20,121 nucleotides of DNA, from positions 1 to 20,121 of the forward strand of contig JAPEVF010000809.1 of assembly GCA_029747585.1 (NCBI GenBank), given 5' to 3'. Source of the DNA: Pleurotus djamor. Lineage: Eukaryota; Basidiomycota; Agaricomycetes; Agaricales; Pleurotaceae. Under the pieces are notes generated by a model. The model was not told the DNA's origin. It ran no database searches and saw nothing but the letters and a program-made list of their open reading frames with translations. How positions within the stretch are numbered: position 1 is the stretch's first letter; the number at the start of each line of letters is the position of its first letter. A program made the translations under genes and the position numbers. This document shows, piece after piece, positions 1 to 9,667 of this stretch.

Positions 1-258
1 ATTATAACTGCTCAATTTTTTTTGTTTTGTTTATCAACGCTTTCAGAGCTTTCCTAGCTTTCCTAGCTTTTCCAGCTTTTTGTGCTTTTGAAGCATTGGC
101 GCTCGCTATGTAAGTATTACAGCATCTTTTTCTTGCTTTGTCATACCTCTTGTACAAAGCATAACTTTAAGCGCTTTTTCTATTTTAGATATACAAGATA
201 CCTTTCTCCCACAGCTTCTTGATCTTATCTAGCTTCCATCTGCTCCTGGTAAAAATGA
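1..258 (-). other. AT-rich edge with minus-strand coding-like fragments
   Basis: No intact gene is seen here. Read on the minus strand, the stretch gives successive open pieces in different frames, each ended by a stop: one ending RWKLDKIKKLWEKGILYI, one containing LCTRGMTKQEKDAV, and one with a Lys-Ala repeat (KAQKAGKARKARKALKAL) ending in TAA at about base 3. The composition resembles the end of a decayed mobile-element or nucleic-acid-binding gene, but I do not recognise a family. It stops where homology to the transporter on the plus strand begins (about 259), which suggests an insertion or rearrangement breakpoint. It could also be non-coding AT-rich DNA that happens to be open. Confidence 0.25.
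47..82. repeat. Short 9-bp tandem repeat
   Basis: The unit agctttcct occurs twice exactly (47-55, 56-64), followed by diverged copies (agcttttcc, then agctttttg). On the minus strand it corresponds to the Lys-Ala-Arg repeat of the coding-like fragment. It may be simple replication slippage. Confidence 0.5.
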
Positions 259-1825
259 TGTTTTCCTGATGCATCTGCTTCAAATGTCGGGTGGATCGGT
301 TCAACACAGATTTTCCTGATTTTTGCAGTTGGTCTTCCCGCTGGGAAGTTACTTGACAAAGGATACTTCCGACAGACTGTCTTAGCTGGCTCACTCATCT
401 TTCTCGTATCGTGCGTATGGATGCTTTGCTTATCTGACAACTAACTCAAGCTGATCGTCGCACTCATCTTCACTCTTTAAGGTTGTTCTCGCTTTCGCTG
501 GTCCATCCAACAAAATATCATCAGCTATGGCTCTCCCAAGGACTAGGAATGGGAGTCGGAGCTGGCTTGATATATGCCCCATCGATCGTTATTCAAGGAC
601 ACCATTGGAACAAACGTAAATCGTTTGCAATGGCTATGATCGCTCTAGGTCAGTTTCATTCTTTATCCGGTGTTAATTCATGTTCATTCGCTGTGCATAG
701 GAAACTCGATTGGAGGTGCAATATTCCCGATTATGCTGAACCGCCTCTTTCATGGGTCTGCTGGATTTGCTCAAGGCGTTCGCGCTTCTGCATACCTGTG
801 CCTCGGACTGCTGGCTTTGTCGAACTTACTCATGAAGGACAACCCGGCGTTCAAGCAAAACGCTCAGAAGGCCTCAGGAAGAGGCATTCTCACTGATTTC
901 CCCTTTTGGGTATTTACATTTGGGTGAGGACTTTCAACCCTTGCTCGTCCTGTTGCTACGCGTCGCTGAGTACATAGTGTTTTAGGCTTCTCTGCCTCAC
1001 ATGCGCCCTATTCTTTCCTTGTACGTGCATGGGTGTTCAATGCTTTACATGACTAAGTCGGGTCCCAGTTTTTTATCTAGAGCTCTTCGCGACTAATAAT
1101 GGCATCCAGCCTCAGGTCGCATTTTACCTGGTCCGTACAATAAAGTCTTGTCCATCCACGTCACACTTAATGACACGACTTATACAGCTTGCCATATTCA
1201 ATGCCGCAGGAATCGTCGGTCGCGTCGCTGCAGGAGTTTTTGCCCATCGCTTTGGCCCTTTCAACGTCATCATCGTCTCGCTCTTTTGTGCCACTGGGCT
1301 TATATTCGGCCTCCTTGGGGTAAAGACAGCAACAAGCTCTATCGTATTTGCTGTCCTGTATGGGATGATCTCTGGAATAGGTCCGTGCCTACTCCCTCCT
1401 ATGGTGCGCATCATCCTAGTAGCTGATGATCCGCACATCATCTACAGTACTTTCCTTACCAGGGGCATGCACCGCCGTCCTCTCCTCGCGTGTTCCCGAC
1501 CAGATAGGGTACTCCCGTCACTCAACTTGCACCGTTTACGATGAACTCACCACTGTTGATTGTTTACATAGGCTTCGCTTTGGGATTGCATGTTTTATCA
1601 CCGCTTTTGGTGCCCTCGGAACAGGGCCTATAAATGGCGCACTCTTGGGCCCCAATTTCATCTGGTGGAAACCGATAGCATTCAGCGGGGTGAATATGAT
1701 TGTTTTCCTATGAGTTCCATTCCTTCGTTGATGGTTCTTTATAGGTGATGTCTGCGCTGGGATTGGTGTGTCTTGTCCTGGTTCTGTGGCACCTGTACAC
1801 AAGCAAAGAACAGGAGCCTGAATAA
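259..1825 (+). CDS. MFS monocarboxylate-transporter-like protein, 5'-truncated
   Basis: This encodes a membrane transporter of the fungal MCT (SLC16-like) branch of the MFS, a family that moves monocarboxylates or related solutes across membranes; the substrate here is unknown. Exons that join in frame are 259-410, 482-648, 701-923, 986-1020, 1069-1130, 1188-1380, 1463-1508, 1572-1689 and 1745-1825 (stop TAA 1823-1825), about 358 residues. Family hallmarks in order are GWIGSTQIFL, AGKLLDKGYFR, WLSQGLGMGVGAG, HHWNKR, GGAIFPIMLN, FYLELFATNNG, FNAAGIVGRV, and the C-terminal GPINGALLG and WWKPIAFSGV. All introns are GT-AG, 48-82 nt. Nothing before about 259 supplies the first membrane helix: an in-frame TGA lies at 256-258 and no AG acceptor occurs between 232 and the conserved GWIGS segment. 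Family members usually have some 60-90 more N-terminal residues. The rest of the frame is intact, so this is a truncated gene or a young pseudogene. Confidence 0.8.
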
Positions 1826-2989
1826 GGGCTTTTTGCTCGACCCAAATATAATCATGGATTGTTTCTTCTACCTAACTACGAAACACTAGTTTTGCGTATA
1901 GCAAGACGAGTCGGTTCTAGTGATTGTAAAACAGAATAACAGGCATCCACACATTCGTAGCATCTCGGCGCTGCACAAGCACGCATTCTGTGTTCAAGAC
2001 GGAATGCGGAATTGCGGCACGTTCCCACCACACAGGACAGGGGGCGACCCCGAAGCAAGCTGTAAAAATTTGGCGGGGATCAAAATATTGACCGAGCAAC
2101 TCTCGATGAGCGCTTCCGAACCACACCGTGACGTCGATTGTTGGCAAATTGTTGGATGAACTGTCTGACCTGAGCAATTGGTAACTTGATGCTTGACCCA
2201 CCTCCACACCTCGCGATGACATGGAGGCTGCTTACAGTGACGGAGGCCCATACCTTCCGTGACGGCATGTGTCATGACTGGCCTGAACCGCCGTGTCAGT
2301 TCAATTCGAATGCTCGTGTACAAGGTTGTTGAACTTCAGGCAATTGGTCCAGGGACTGGTATATCTTGCTAGTTCTCGCCGGAGCCTGTTGTGCGTAGCG
2401 CCTCCCACATGTCAACTCCCTGCTCGGCCACATAGCCTGGGGATGATCTATGCTTACCGCACCAAGGCCAGGTTTCTGGTCACCACTTGTATGGATTGCT
2501 ACACAGTTCTTCGTGCCTCCCTCCTCTCCAGGGCTCAAATTGCACATCTATCCTGATGGTATCAAGGAAAAACTCCCTTCGGAAGCCTAAATTGTACGTA
2601 CCCTCTTCAGTCTCCTGTCTCCGAAGCGAAATTCAATTGAATTGTTATATCGATAAGTAGGCAAACGACTAGATACTTGGTTCTCATCGAAGCTCGAGCG
2701 TGTGGGTTGCCTACCAACCGCAGGACCGCACTTCGGTAGCAAAATTCCTCCGGAGGCTTTGTGATGTCACGATTGTACTATCATCGACTATTTATGGACA
2801 GGCGAACCGTCCCAAACTTCAGTAGAGAGACGCGCGAGCGAAGGTGTTTTCCTTCGTTATCCCAAAGAAGATGACGGTCACTACTTGCCATGTACGTCAA
2901 GAAAATTGCGGCACCGGTGATCAACCGGTACTTCTTCCACGTCGTTTCGTGATGCTCATTCTCCTCTAGGATCCAAGGTCGTAGCGCGA
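1826..2989. other. Gene-poor stretch, no supported gene
   Basis: Several overlapping open frames of 60-110 codons exist on both strands, mostly minus, but none shows family motifs, membrane pattern or a sensible splice chain. The best is the minus-strand reading 2781-3008, which includes the segment TTWKKYRLITGAAIFLTYMA. It is protein-like but isolated, without recognised start context or continuing exons. I treat the stretch as intergenic or decayed DNA. Confidence 0.5.
2630..2643. repeat. 14-bp perfect palindrome
   Basis: The sequence aattcaattgaatt is its own reverse complement. It lies in AT-rich DNA away from any gene, so it may be chance. No flanking symmetry extends it. Confidence 0.4.
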
Positions 2990-3365
2990 ATGGGGAATCG
3001 AAGACCACCGGCCGCTAGTCATCTGGGGTTGGCTTCAATTGCGCGTATGTGTTTCCTATCCTCCTGTGGATTTTTTGCTTACTGCTCACGTCTTCAATCG
3101 GATCCTAACGAATGGGAAACATTTAGCGCATAGACCATCGGTCGTCAAAGTCTTCCGCCAGTTCATCGTTTGATTGAATATACCCTTTCAGGCCGTTGTA
3201 TCATATCGCATCCGGTATCTTGACGGCCATGTGCAGTGGGGCTTCAAGCTTCACGGCTCTATACCTCCTTGTTCTCAGCCCTATGATGAACCGCGAATGG
3301 GTTGACACCGGCATGGGAGAGGTCAGCGTGGATGAGACCTGTGGCGTGTCATGTGCGTGCTAAAA
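2990..3365 (+). other. Possible small membrane-protein gene or remnant
   Basis: An ATG at 2990 opens a short frame (MGNRRPPAASHLGLASIA) that ends at a good donor, gtatgt, at 3045. A plausible intron follows, with a ctaac branch-like site and an acceptor at 3126; a second acceptor, ctttcag, lies at 3191. After it one frame encodes a hydrophobic segment, SGILTAMCSGASSFTALYL, then LSPMMNREWVDTGMGEV. A simple joining of these exons enters a different frame, so I cannot offer a complete model. The hydrophobic frame may continue to a stop near 3363, or splice at gtcagc (after GMGE) to a short end. No family was recognised. Treat it as a hint only. Confidence 0.2.
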
Positions 3366-4327
3366 GCTATCTCAGGTCTGCGTTTAAACACCCGTTCATG
3401 CCTCCCTACTGACTCCGCTACCATCTTGCCTTGCGTACTCTATAGATGAGAACCGTCTCGATAAGGAACTTGGAAGATATGTTCCGAAACCCTTGTTATC
3501 ACCATATGCCATGACAGGTTGGAACATTTGCTCTTCACTACCGATTTCGCCATCTCACCACCATATCTTTCATCCAGCGGTCTTATCTGGTGGATATTGG
3601 CGAGTCCCTTGTCGTCCTTTGTTCAGCTGCATTACTCAATCCCGCGAGTCTGCTTTGCACTCGCTCGGATGTCAGAAGCATCCGACTACTCCATTGGTTC
3701 GTTGACCAATCATCAACATATACCTATGGGCCGTTCACATGTCTAACACTAACATTATTCTCCTCGCTCCTTATGGTACAAGCCAACCTCCCTTACAGCT
3801 ATCAACTCTATGTGCACCCCTTCCTGTTACCCTTTCTACATTGTCTTTGATGGAATTTCTGCTTTAGGTCGTAGACCCCATACTTCGAATGCATTCAAGT
3901 TCAATCGCAGCCCTTCCCTATGATAAATCATGATGGCCACCGAACGAGTAAGTCTCAGCGGCTCTCAATTTCTTTTCTCTCAGAGATTAAATATGTAGGC
4001 CCTCACTGCCGTTTACTTACTCGTTCGACCAGGCACGCCGATTTTAAAATAAGTTCACGGATGTCCGGCCCTAGAATACGTGAAGTTCTCCCAAGCCGTA
4101 AGCGCAGCACCTCGGAATGCACAAACCTCCAAGCTCCACTCACTCTCTGAGGCAGCCTCGTGAGGCTTGAAGTCTGCAGTTATACCTAATCTTTCTGGCA
4201 CGCTGATGTTGCTCGGGTCAAAGGAATCAAGACTCGAATAAAGATACACTCGGTACATGAATAAGTCCAATATCTAGATGCTACGTTGTGAGTCCATGGG
4301 TGTGGATATTGAGGTTGTATGTATCCT
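3366..4327. other. Gene-poor stretch downstream of the PalI-like gene
   Basis: This holds short open frames in all three plus frames between 3490 and 3850, none with recognisable motifs, and a minus-strand open frame at 4055-4270. The right part is the presumed 3' side of the minus-strand PalI-like gene. Apart from the 13-bp inverted repeat listed separately I see nothing supportable. Confidence 0.5.
3941..4027. repeat. 13-bp inverted repeat with 61-nt spacer
   Basis: The arm cgaacgagtaagt (3941-3953) is matched exactly in reverse complement at 4015-4027. Each arm contains a strong 5' splice-donor-like core, cgagtaagt, so a donor-like site faces each way from the two strands. The arms do not extend further. 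It could form a stem-loop in RNA, or be a coincidence or remnant of a small element. Confidence 0.45.
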
Positions 4328-5057
4328 TCAGGAGTGTTGAATTTTCGCGTAGTGACCTTTCTCGACGTCCCTGCTAATGCTCCGGCCCCTACTATGTCCA
4401 CTCGGCACGCAGCATCGTCCAAATGCGTAGAAGCATCCGGTAAATATTAACGCGAGCGCAGCGGCCAATGTCAACCAAATGGCGACACCAGTTTGTGCTG
4501 ATCCGCCAGGAATACTGTTTATGCGTTTCTTGGTGATGAAGAACAATGCTACATCAAAGATGAAGGCGAACATCGCGACGGTCGAGGCAAGACCGGAAAC
4601 GAGGCTACTGCAGCATGACATGGTGATCATCTCGAGGTGTGCAAGGAGGCCAAATACTGCGGAGACGCCCGCGAGGACGAACGCGACGATGTGAAGGAAA
4701 AGAACGTATGTTATCCATTTGACGAGGATATCGGGTATTTCAACGGGCAGGTTATTGTCAACAAGATCATTTACGTCTATTGCATGTGTGAGAATTTTGT
4801 CAAGAGGCAATTCATCCAGAGCACGCACCAAGTTGATACCCGACCGCAGGCTTCGAACATGTCGAGTTATTGGGCAAGTCCAAGCAATACCCCAGCGTCC
4901 CAAACGTGATTGTTCCGTTCACGTTATTGACGCTGATACTGGCTTTCAGAAAGTATAGCGACCGAAAATATGGTACATTGAATGATACCAGGCCGAGCAG
5001 GACGGTGGCAACGAGCGTGACGAGGAAGCCTGGTGTCGCTGGACCGAAACAACGCAT
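4328..5057 (-). CDS. SUR7/PalI-like four-helix membrane protein
   Basis: This is a plasma-membrane-type protein of the SUR7/PalI family; in yeasts and moulds relatives act at eisosomes or in the ambient-pH (Rim/Pal) pathway. The role here is not known. Two exons read on the minus strand are 5057-4829 and 4776-4328 (stop 4330-4328); the intron 4828-4777 has a gtgcgt donor and an aatag acceptor. The product is 225 aa. The start MRCFGPATPGFL is the usual beginning of the basidiomycete family members, which fixes the ATG. TM1 is about residues 9-28, followed by an extracellular loop with GTLGYC and a second Cys (residues 52-76). TM2 is about 98-122, TM3 132-158, TM4 174-194. A short basic tail contains CC at 198-199. 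Length and topology look complete. It is divergent from the HET gene, with about 0.6 kb between them. Confidence 0.85.
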
Positions 5058-5670
5058 TTTTCAAGGAAATAAACGAATAAAACCTTGAACGAACGAAGGA
5101 TGAAAAAGTGTGATGGAGGGAATGAATTTGCCTTTGCGGAAGCTTTATGATGTTGGTTGCCAGCACCGCCCGCGAAATTTCTAATCCCCTTGTTACCCGG
5201 CTATGCAACACCGTGTTCAAACCTGTACAGAATCTCAACGCCAACAGCGCCAGTCGAAGACGGCAATCAGACATGCTGTGCCCAGCGCTGAGCGTGCCTC
5301 TGGTGGGTTGCACCTTGGTTGCACCAAAGGGAATGGGCCAGGCGAGGGCAATTGGCAACCCACGTCCGCCCCTATTTGGAGGTACAGGGTCTACCCTTTT
5401 CTTCATTCACTGCCAATCATCTAGCATCGATGGTCGCTCGCAATAGTCTTTTGACTAGGCACGGGTCATATCATCTTTTTATTCTTCGCTACCATACCTT
5501 GCGGATTTAGCATACGGGGCTGCTATGAGTGAAGAACAAATGAATAAAGGTGAAGCGCGAGAAACTGAGGTATGTTCGTCATGGTCGACCTTTTCTCTCT
5601 CAGAAGGCCTGAAGCGTTGTAGGATTATGTGAGTTGCAGACCACCCTGAGGCTTCGCTTCTTGATCAATA
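5058..5670. other. Divergent intergenic region between PalI-like and HET genes
   Basis: This should hold promoters for both neighbours. No TATA element is clear. From 5525 there is an ATG frame (MSEEQMNKGEARETE) ending at a good donor, gtatgt (5570), whose intron would end at 5639. That could be the true first exon of the HET gene (see that entry). Longer open frames at 5147-5446 overlap in several frames and look non-coding. Confidence 0.45.
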
Positions 5671-7193
5671 ATGCCCTTGCATATTTCACCTCATAGTGAG
5701 TCTTTCGTCGCATCATTAAGACAAACCGCTCTAAGTCGTATCTTCTCTTCTTCCGCATTTCAGGGTATTATCCATCATCCAAGGCCTTGTCTACAACTTT
5801 CCCATTCGTCTCTACGATTCCGAGGCCAAACAATTCGTTACCCGAGATGTTGTTTGCAACGCCGTCTTGGACGACCTCAAGGAGCAGTTCGGAGGAAATC
5901 TGAGCCGTTTCAGCTATGCTAGCAGTGAGAAGATCTTGGAGCATGTTGGGCCTCTCGCACGCTACGCCATCTTATCCCACCGCTGGGCTGCAGACGAGGT
6001 CCTCTTTCACGATATGCTTGAGCCTGATCGAGCGAAGGACAAGCTTGGGTTCGCGAAGCTGGAGAAATTCTGTGAAGCCGCTCAGAAGTACGATTGCCGA
6101 TTTGTGTGGATCGATACGGCGTGTATCGACAAGACCAGCAGCTCTGAGCTCGATGAATCTATCCGATCGATGTATACCTGGTATAGGCACGCGTATGTGT
6201 CTATCGTCCATTTCACGTCGGATTGGTCAAGCAGAGGTTGGACACTGCAAGAGCTTTTAGCACCCAGGCGGCTCAAATTTCTGGGTGACGACTGGTCTGA
6301 TCCAACTGGAGATCGCTTCGATATCGTTCGCCCTGACGAAGAAGTCCCTTACAAACCAGACTGGGAGCTGGCTGAAGGACTCAGCTCCATTGTCCAAAGT
6401 ATTCACGCTCTTACATGTGAGTGGCCTTAGTTCCTCGTTCTGGCGACTTATGAAACTGAAGTCTATAGATATTGACTTGCACCACCTCCTTTATTACACC
6501 CCGAGTCCGAGCAACCTTCGCAACGTCTTTCATTGGGTTTCATTGCGTCGGACTACTCGTCCAGAAGACCTTGCATACTGCCTAATCGGTCTCCTCGGTG
6601 TTCAAATCCCCATTGCGTATGGCGAAGGGCGCGATCGAGCATTCTATCGCCTTCTGCTAGAATGTCTTCAGTATTCCGATGACAGGACCTGTTTTCACTG
6701 GGACGACGACAAGCCGTCGGAATGGAATTCGATGATTTGCGCCAACCCCAAAGGCTTTCACCAAGCCGACCTGTATGGCAATGTTGACGCTCATTGCCTG
6801 TTTGCTCCTCATCTGGCCACTCATCCAGACTTCGACCCTTCGTTTAGTTTCACGAATAGTGGTCTGAGGATCATGGCCACGCTTTATGATATTCGCATCA
6901 CCCCCGTCCCCACCATCCACAGCAAATACACATACTCCATCATTAATGAGGGTGACCTCATGATATTCCACAAGATGGACCCAGAAGTCGAGCTCCCTGG
7001 CGACAATGGAGAGTGGAAGTTGTGCGTTCTCGGAGCCTTTATGAAGAACGACGGTGGACCTTTTGTCGTCCTTCTCCGTACCCTCAAGAATAAGTTTCCC
7101 CCGCGGTATAAACGCGAATGGCGGTTGACGGCCATGCCACCACCGCTTGAAGAATTGGTAAAGAAGCCCCCTCAGACGATATTCATTGAATAA
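5671..7193 (+). CDS. HET-domain protein (heterokaryon-incompatibility type)
   Basis: HET domains act in fungal nonself recognition and regulated cell death; whether this copy does so is unknown. Conserved stretches are ARYAILSHRW (from 5958), GFAKLEKFCE, the core FVWIDTACIDKTSSSELDES, SMYTWYRHAYVSIVHF, RGWTLQELLAPRRLKF, and later TTRPEDLAYCLIGLLG and IPIAYGEG. The intron 6417-6468 (gtgagt...tatag) is secure; the last exon is 6469-7193 (TAA 7191-7193). The start is contested. Model 1: ATG 5671, exon 5671-5695, intron 5696-5783 (acceptor ccaag), product about 460 aa, fully open. Model 2: ATG 5525, exons 5525-5569, 5640-5695 and 5764 onward, using the better acceptor ttcag. It adds protein-like sequence (LRLRFLINNALAYFTS and VLSIIQGLVYNFPI) but makes a TAG codon exactly at the junction (ta|g). 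No large C-terminal effector domain is visible. Confidence 0.82.
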
Positions 7194-7341
7194 TTAGTCG
7201 TGATACGCCGAGCTTGTACTATTTATCCGTTGACCCACTAGTCTAATCATCTTCTCCCAAGTTCTTCATCTACCACTGCCAATATGACCCACCTGACCGA
7301 GACTGATCCCACACCCTTGATCCCTTCTCTTTCCTGCCATC

Positions 7342-8377
7342 ATGACCTTCCAGCATACGACGTTTCCTAATACACCGAGTATCGCAATGGACGTTGTACG
7401 ACTCCCTTTGCCTGGCTCGAATGTTGACCGGGACCCCCAAATGTCTGTGGTCTTGCGTTCCTCGGATACACCGCCGGTCGACTTTCGAATCTACAGAGCA
7501 TTGCTTATCCTTTCGTCACCCTTGTTTGCCGATCTGCTATCACTTCCCCAACCATCAGAACCAGGAGCAAGCGACGAGATGAGCGAAGGTTCACACGTAA
7601 TACCCATGTCGGAATCAGCAGAAACGATCCAGCGACTCCTTCCTTTCGTCTACCCTCGTTCTGTGCAAATACCGCGCATGGAGACACTAGAGGAGCTCCA
7701 GGCAGTGCTCCATGTGGCAGCGAAGTACGAGATGAAGGAGGTGCAGCAGTGTCTTGGGGAGATATTGGTATCGCCGCGCTTCGTCGAGGTGGATCCAATG
7801 CGAGTATTCGCCATTGCTTGCAGATACGGCCTCCAACAACCCGCTCGACTCGCTGCCAAACATACCCTACGACTATCCTTACCCGAACGCCGATATGTCA
7901 GCGAGATGGAGCATATCTCAGCCGGGAACCTCCAACGACTGGTCGAATACTACTTTGCGTGCAGTAGCGTGGCAGCTGGCGTCGCGAAGGACTTTTCTTG
8001 GATATCGAAGGATACATGGACTTGGTTCTATCGCGTCCCGTGCAGTTGCACCGGGTCAACGTACGTTCTTATCGGAAATGGACACATGAACGTACCGGCT
8101 AGGCTATGGTGGTTGCATTACATGAGACAACTAGGCGAGGCTTTGAAGGAACGGCCGTCGGTCGCGACGCTCATGAAGCGAAGTCTCATGGACGAGGTTC
8201 TGGAGAAGACCAAGACGTGCTCGTGTGGGAGGAAGACCATCCTGGATATGCTAGAATTTCGAGATTTGTTTGCAGCAGAACTGGACAGGCGGATTTCGGA
8301 GGTAAGCTCCCTCTTGTCAGCTCCAAGACGGATGTCCCTAACGTCGTCTCCAGGTCGACCTAGTTCTCAACTTCTAA
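7342..8377 (+). CDS. BTB/POZ-domain protein
   Basis: This belongs to the large basidiomycete family of BTB proteins; BTB domains mediate dimer formation and often bind cullin-3, but the target is unknown. The BTB fold spans about residues 35-140: the start region DVVRLPLP, the core FRIYRALLILSSPLFADLL, the typical LLPFVYP, and ELQAVLHVAAKYEMKEV. After it come FAIACRYGLQQPAR and a C-terminal region with two Cys pairs (PCSC, TCSCGRK). Exons are 7342-8301 and 8354-8377; the intron 8302-8353 (gtaagc...tccag) gives a 327-aa product ending in SEVDLVLNF, the kind of end common in this family. Without splicing the frame would run to 8388 with a less typical tail. An in-frame ATG at 7387 is an alternative start. 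It lies 148 nt after the HET gene on the same strand. Confidence 0.85.
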
Positions 8378-9667
8378 TTTCATCGTAAATTATCAACCTC
8401 GTTTGTATCGCTATCACTTTTTATATCTCCAAGTAAGAACTTCACCGTGCCTTGCCCATTCACGTCTACTAACCCACCGGCCTTCTAGATGTTGTATTAT
8501 CTATTGTGCTTATGCCTGAACATACTTTGCTCCCCAAGTTCCGCAATCAACCAGACTCGTCGTTCTAACGTTCATCCATCAGAACTGTTCTATCTAAACC
8601 TCCCCAGTACGACCCAGCCTTCAGGCAGATCAATCAGACACGCATCATACAAAGTGTACGTCAGTCCCGCAACGATGCACAAACAGTCTAAGCCTATTAT
8701 TGAATCCGCCACTGGCACCAGGCTGGCAGTTTACCCTTGCATCTCCCAACCTGGATGAATTGATTCCGTTCATCTGACCTGATAAGCGCGTGTAGGTACT
8801 TGTGCCTCAATGATCACCAAACCAAAACTAGCCTTACCTATTGGGTGTCGATTACTTCCAGGTCCCCTCGTCCATGGTGCGCGTACTCCATGGGAGCCCA
8901 AGCCAGGATTATTGTGAAGACGGTTGTGTAGATGGATCAACTCGACTCGAAAGTTGGCGAAGGCTCTTAGGACGGGGTTCCATAACTTCAACGTTTAACT
9001 TTCGATCTTCTCAAATGACCTCTTTCTTTTCTCGAGCGAACAAGTGATCCACCTAATATGGTACGGAGGAGGAGGTCCATACATGGCTTAGTGCCTCGGA
9101 TGAACATGAGGTGAGAGAACTTTCTAACATATGTACTTAAGCACTTATCTCCATTTGCTTGTAGGCCGCCATCTGCGCGAGGATCAGATCCAAGAAACCT
9201 CTCTGACTCTCGAAAGCAAGCAATCCCACCAAAATTTGAGCATGAGCACACAGTCTTCTCCGCCGACCGATGTTCAACTTGAGCTTTGCTTGGGTCATGT
9301 TGTGGGCCTTACAACATACATATGTGTCGTAAGTCTGTGCCCACAGAAGTGGATGCCCCACATATGTCATCCATCTTGGTAGTAAACACGAGTGCAGGAA
9401 ATGAATACACACCTATGCACGCTAGCCAGCGATGGCTCTGTTCTATGCGCCGCAAGGCATCAACAGGGTTAATTTCTGATATCGTCCTTCTCCAGGGGCC
9501 ACAGAAATTTTGTTACGTCTTTGCAACCAAGGCTTGGCGCGGGATCGGAAACTCTTGGAGGTGGGTGTAAACCGGGGACTAAAGAACAAAGAACGATATG
9601 TTATAAATGGATGTCGGCATGGTCAGAACTAGTAGGTATCGCTTTCCCTTCCCCCTCCTTGATAGCG
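8378..9667. other. Intergenic region upstream of MFS gene A
   Basis: About 1.3 kb without a supportable gene. Open frames at 8489-8758, 9131-9382 and 9286-9570 lack motifs and splice logic. The last 100 bases are the presumed promoter of MFS gene A (TATA element listed separately). Confidence 0.5.
9602..9607 (+). promoter_or_regulatory. TATA-box candidate for MFS gene A
   Basis: The sequence tataaa lies 61 bases before the proposed ATG at 9668. That spacing fits a fungal core promoter and favours 9668 over the in-frame ATG at 9611 as translation start. Confidence 0.4.

Noticed and set aside
1381..1462. Reading the MCT-like gene straight through 1381-1462 (giving MVRIILVADDPH)
   Set aside because: Splicing gtccgt...accag here restores the family-like GIGACTAVLSSRVPDQIG and the frame of later exons; reading through leads to a stop.
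1917..2323. Overlapping minus-strand open frames of 101 and 109 codons
   Set aside because: Different frames cover the same bases with no motif, start context or splice logic; they look like chance openings.
4055..4422. Minus-strand frames downstream of the PalI-like gene as extra C-terminal exons
   Set aside because: The family's normal end is reached at 4328 and no donor/acceptor pair joins these frames convincingly.
5147..5446. Plus-strand open frames between the PalI-like and HET genes
   Set aside because: Three frames are open over the same bases and none resembles a family; more likely promoter and 5' UTR sequence.
8489..8758. 89-codon open frame after the BTB gene with a hydrophobic start (MLYYLLCLCLNILC)
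   Set aside because: It looks like a signal peptide, but the rest is featureless, with no splice partners, and it lies in an AT-rich spacer.
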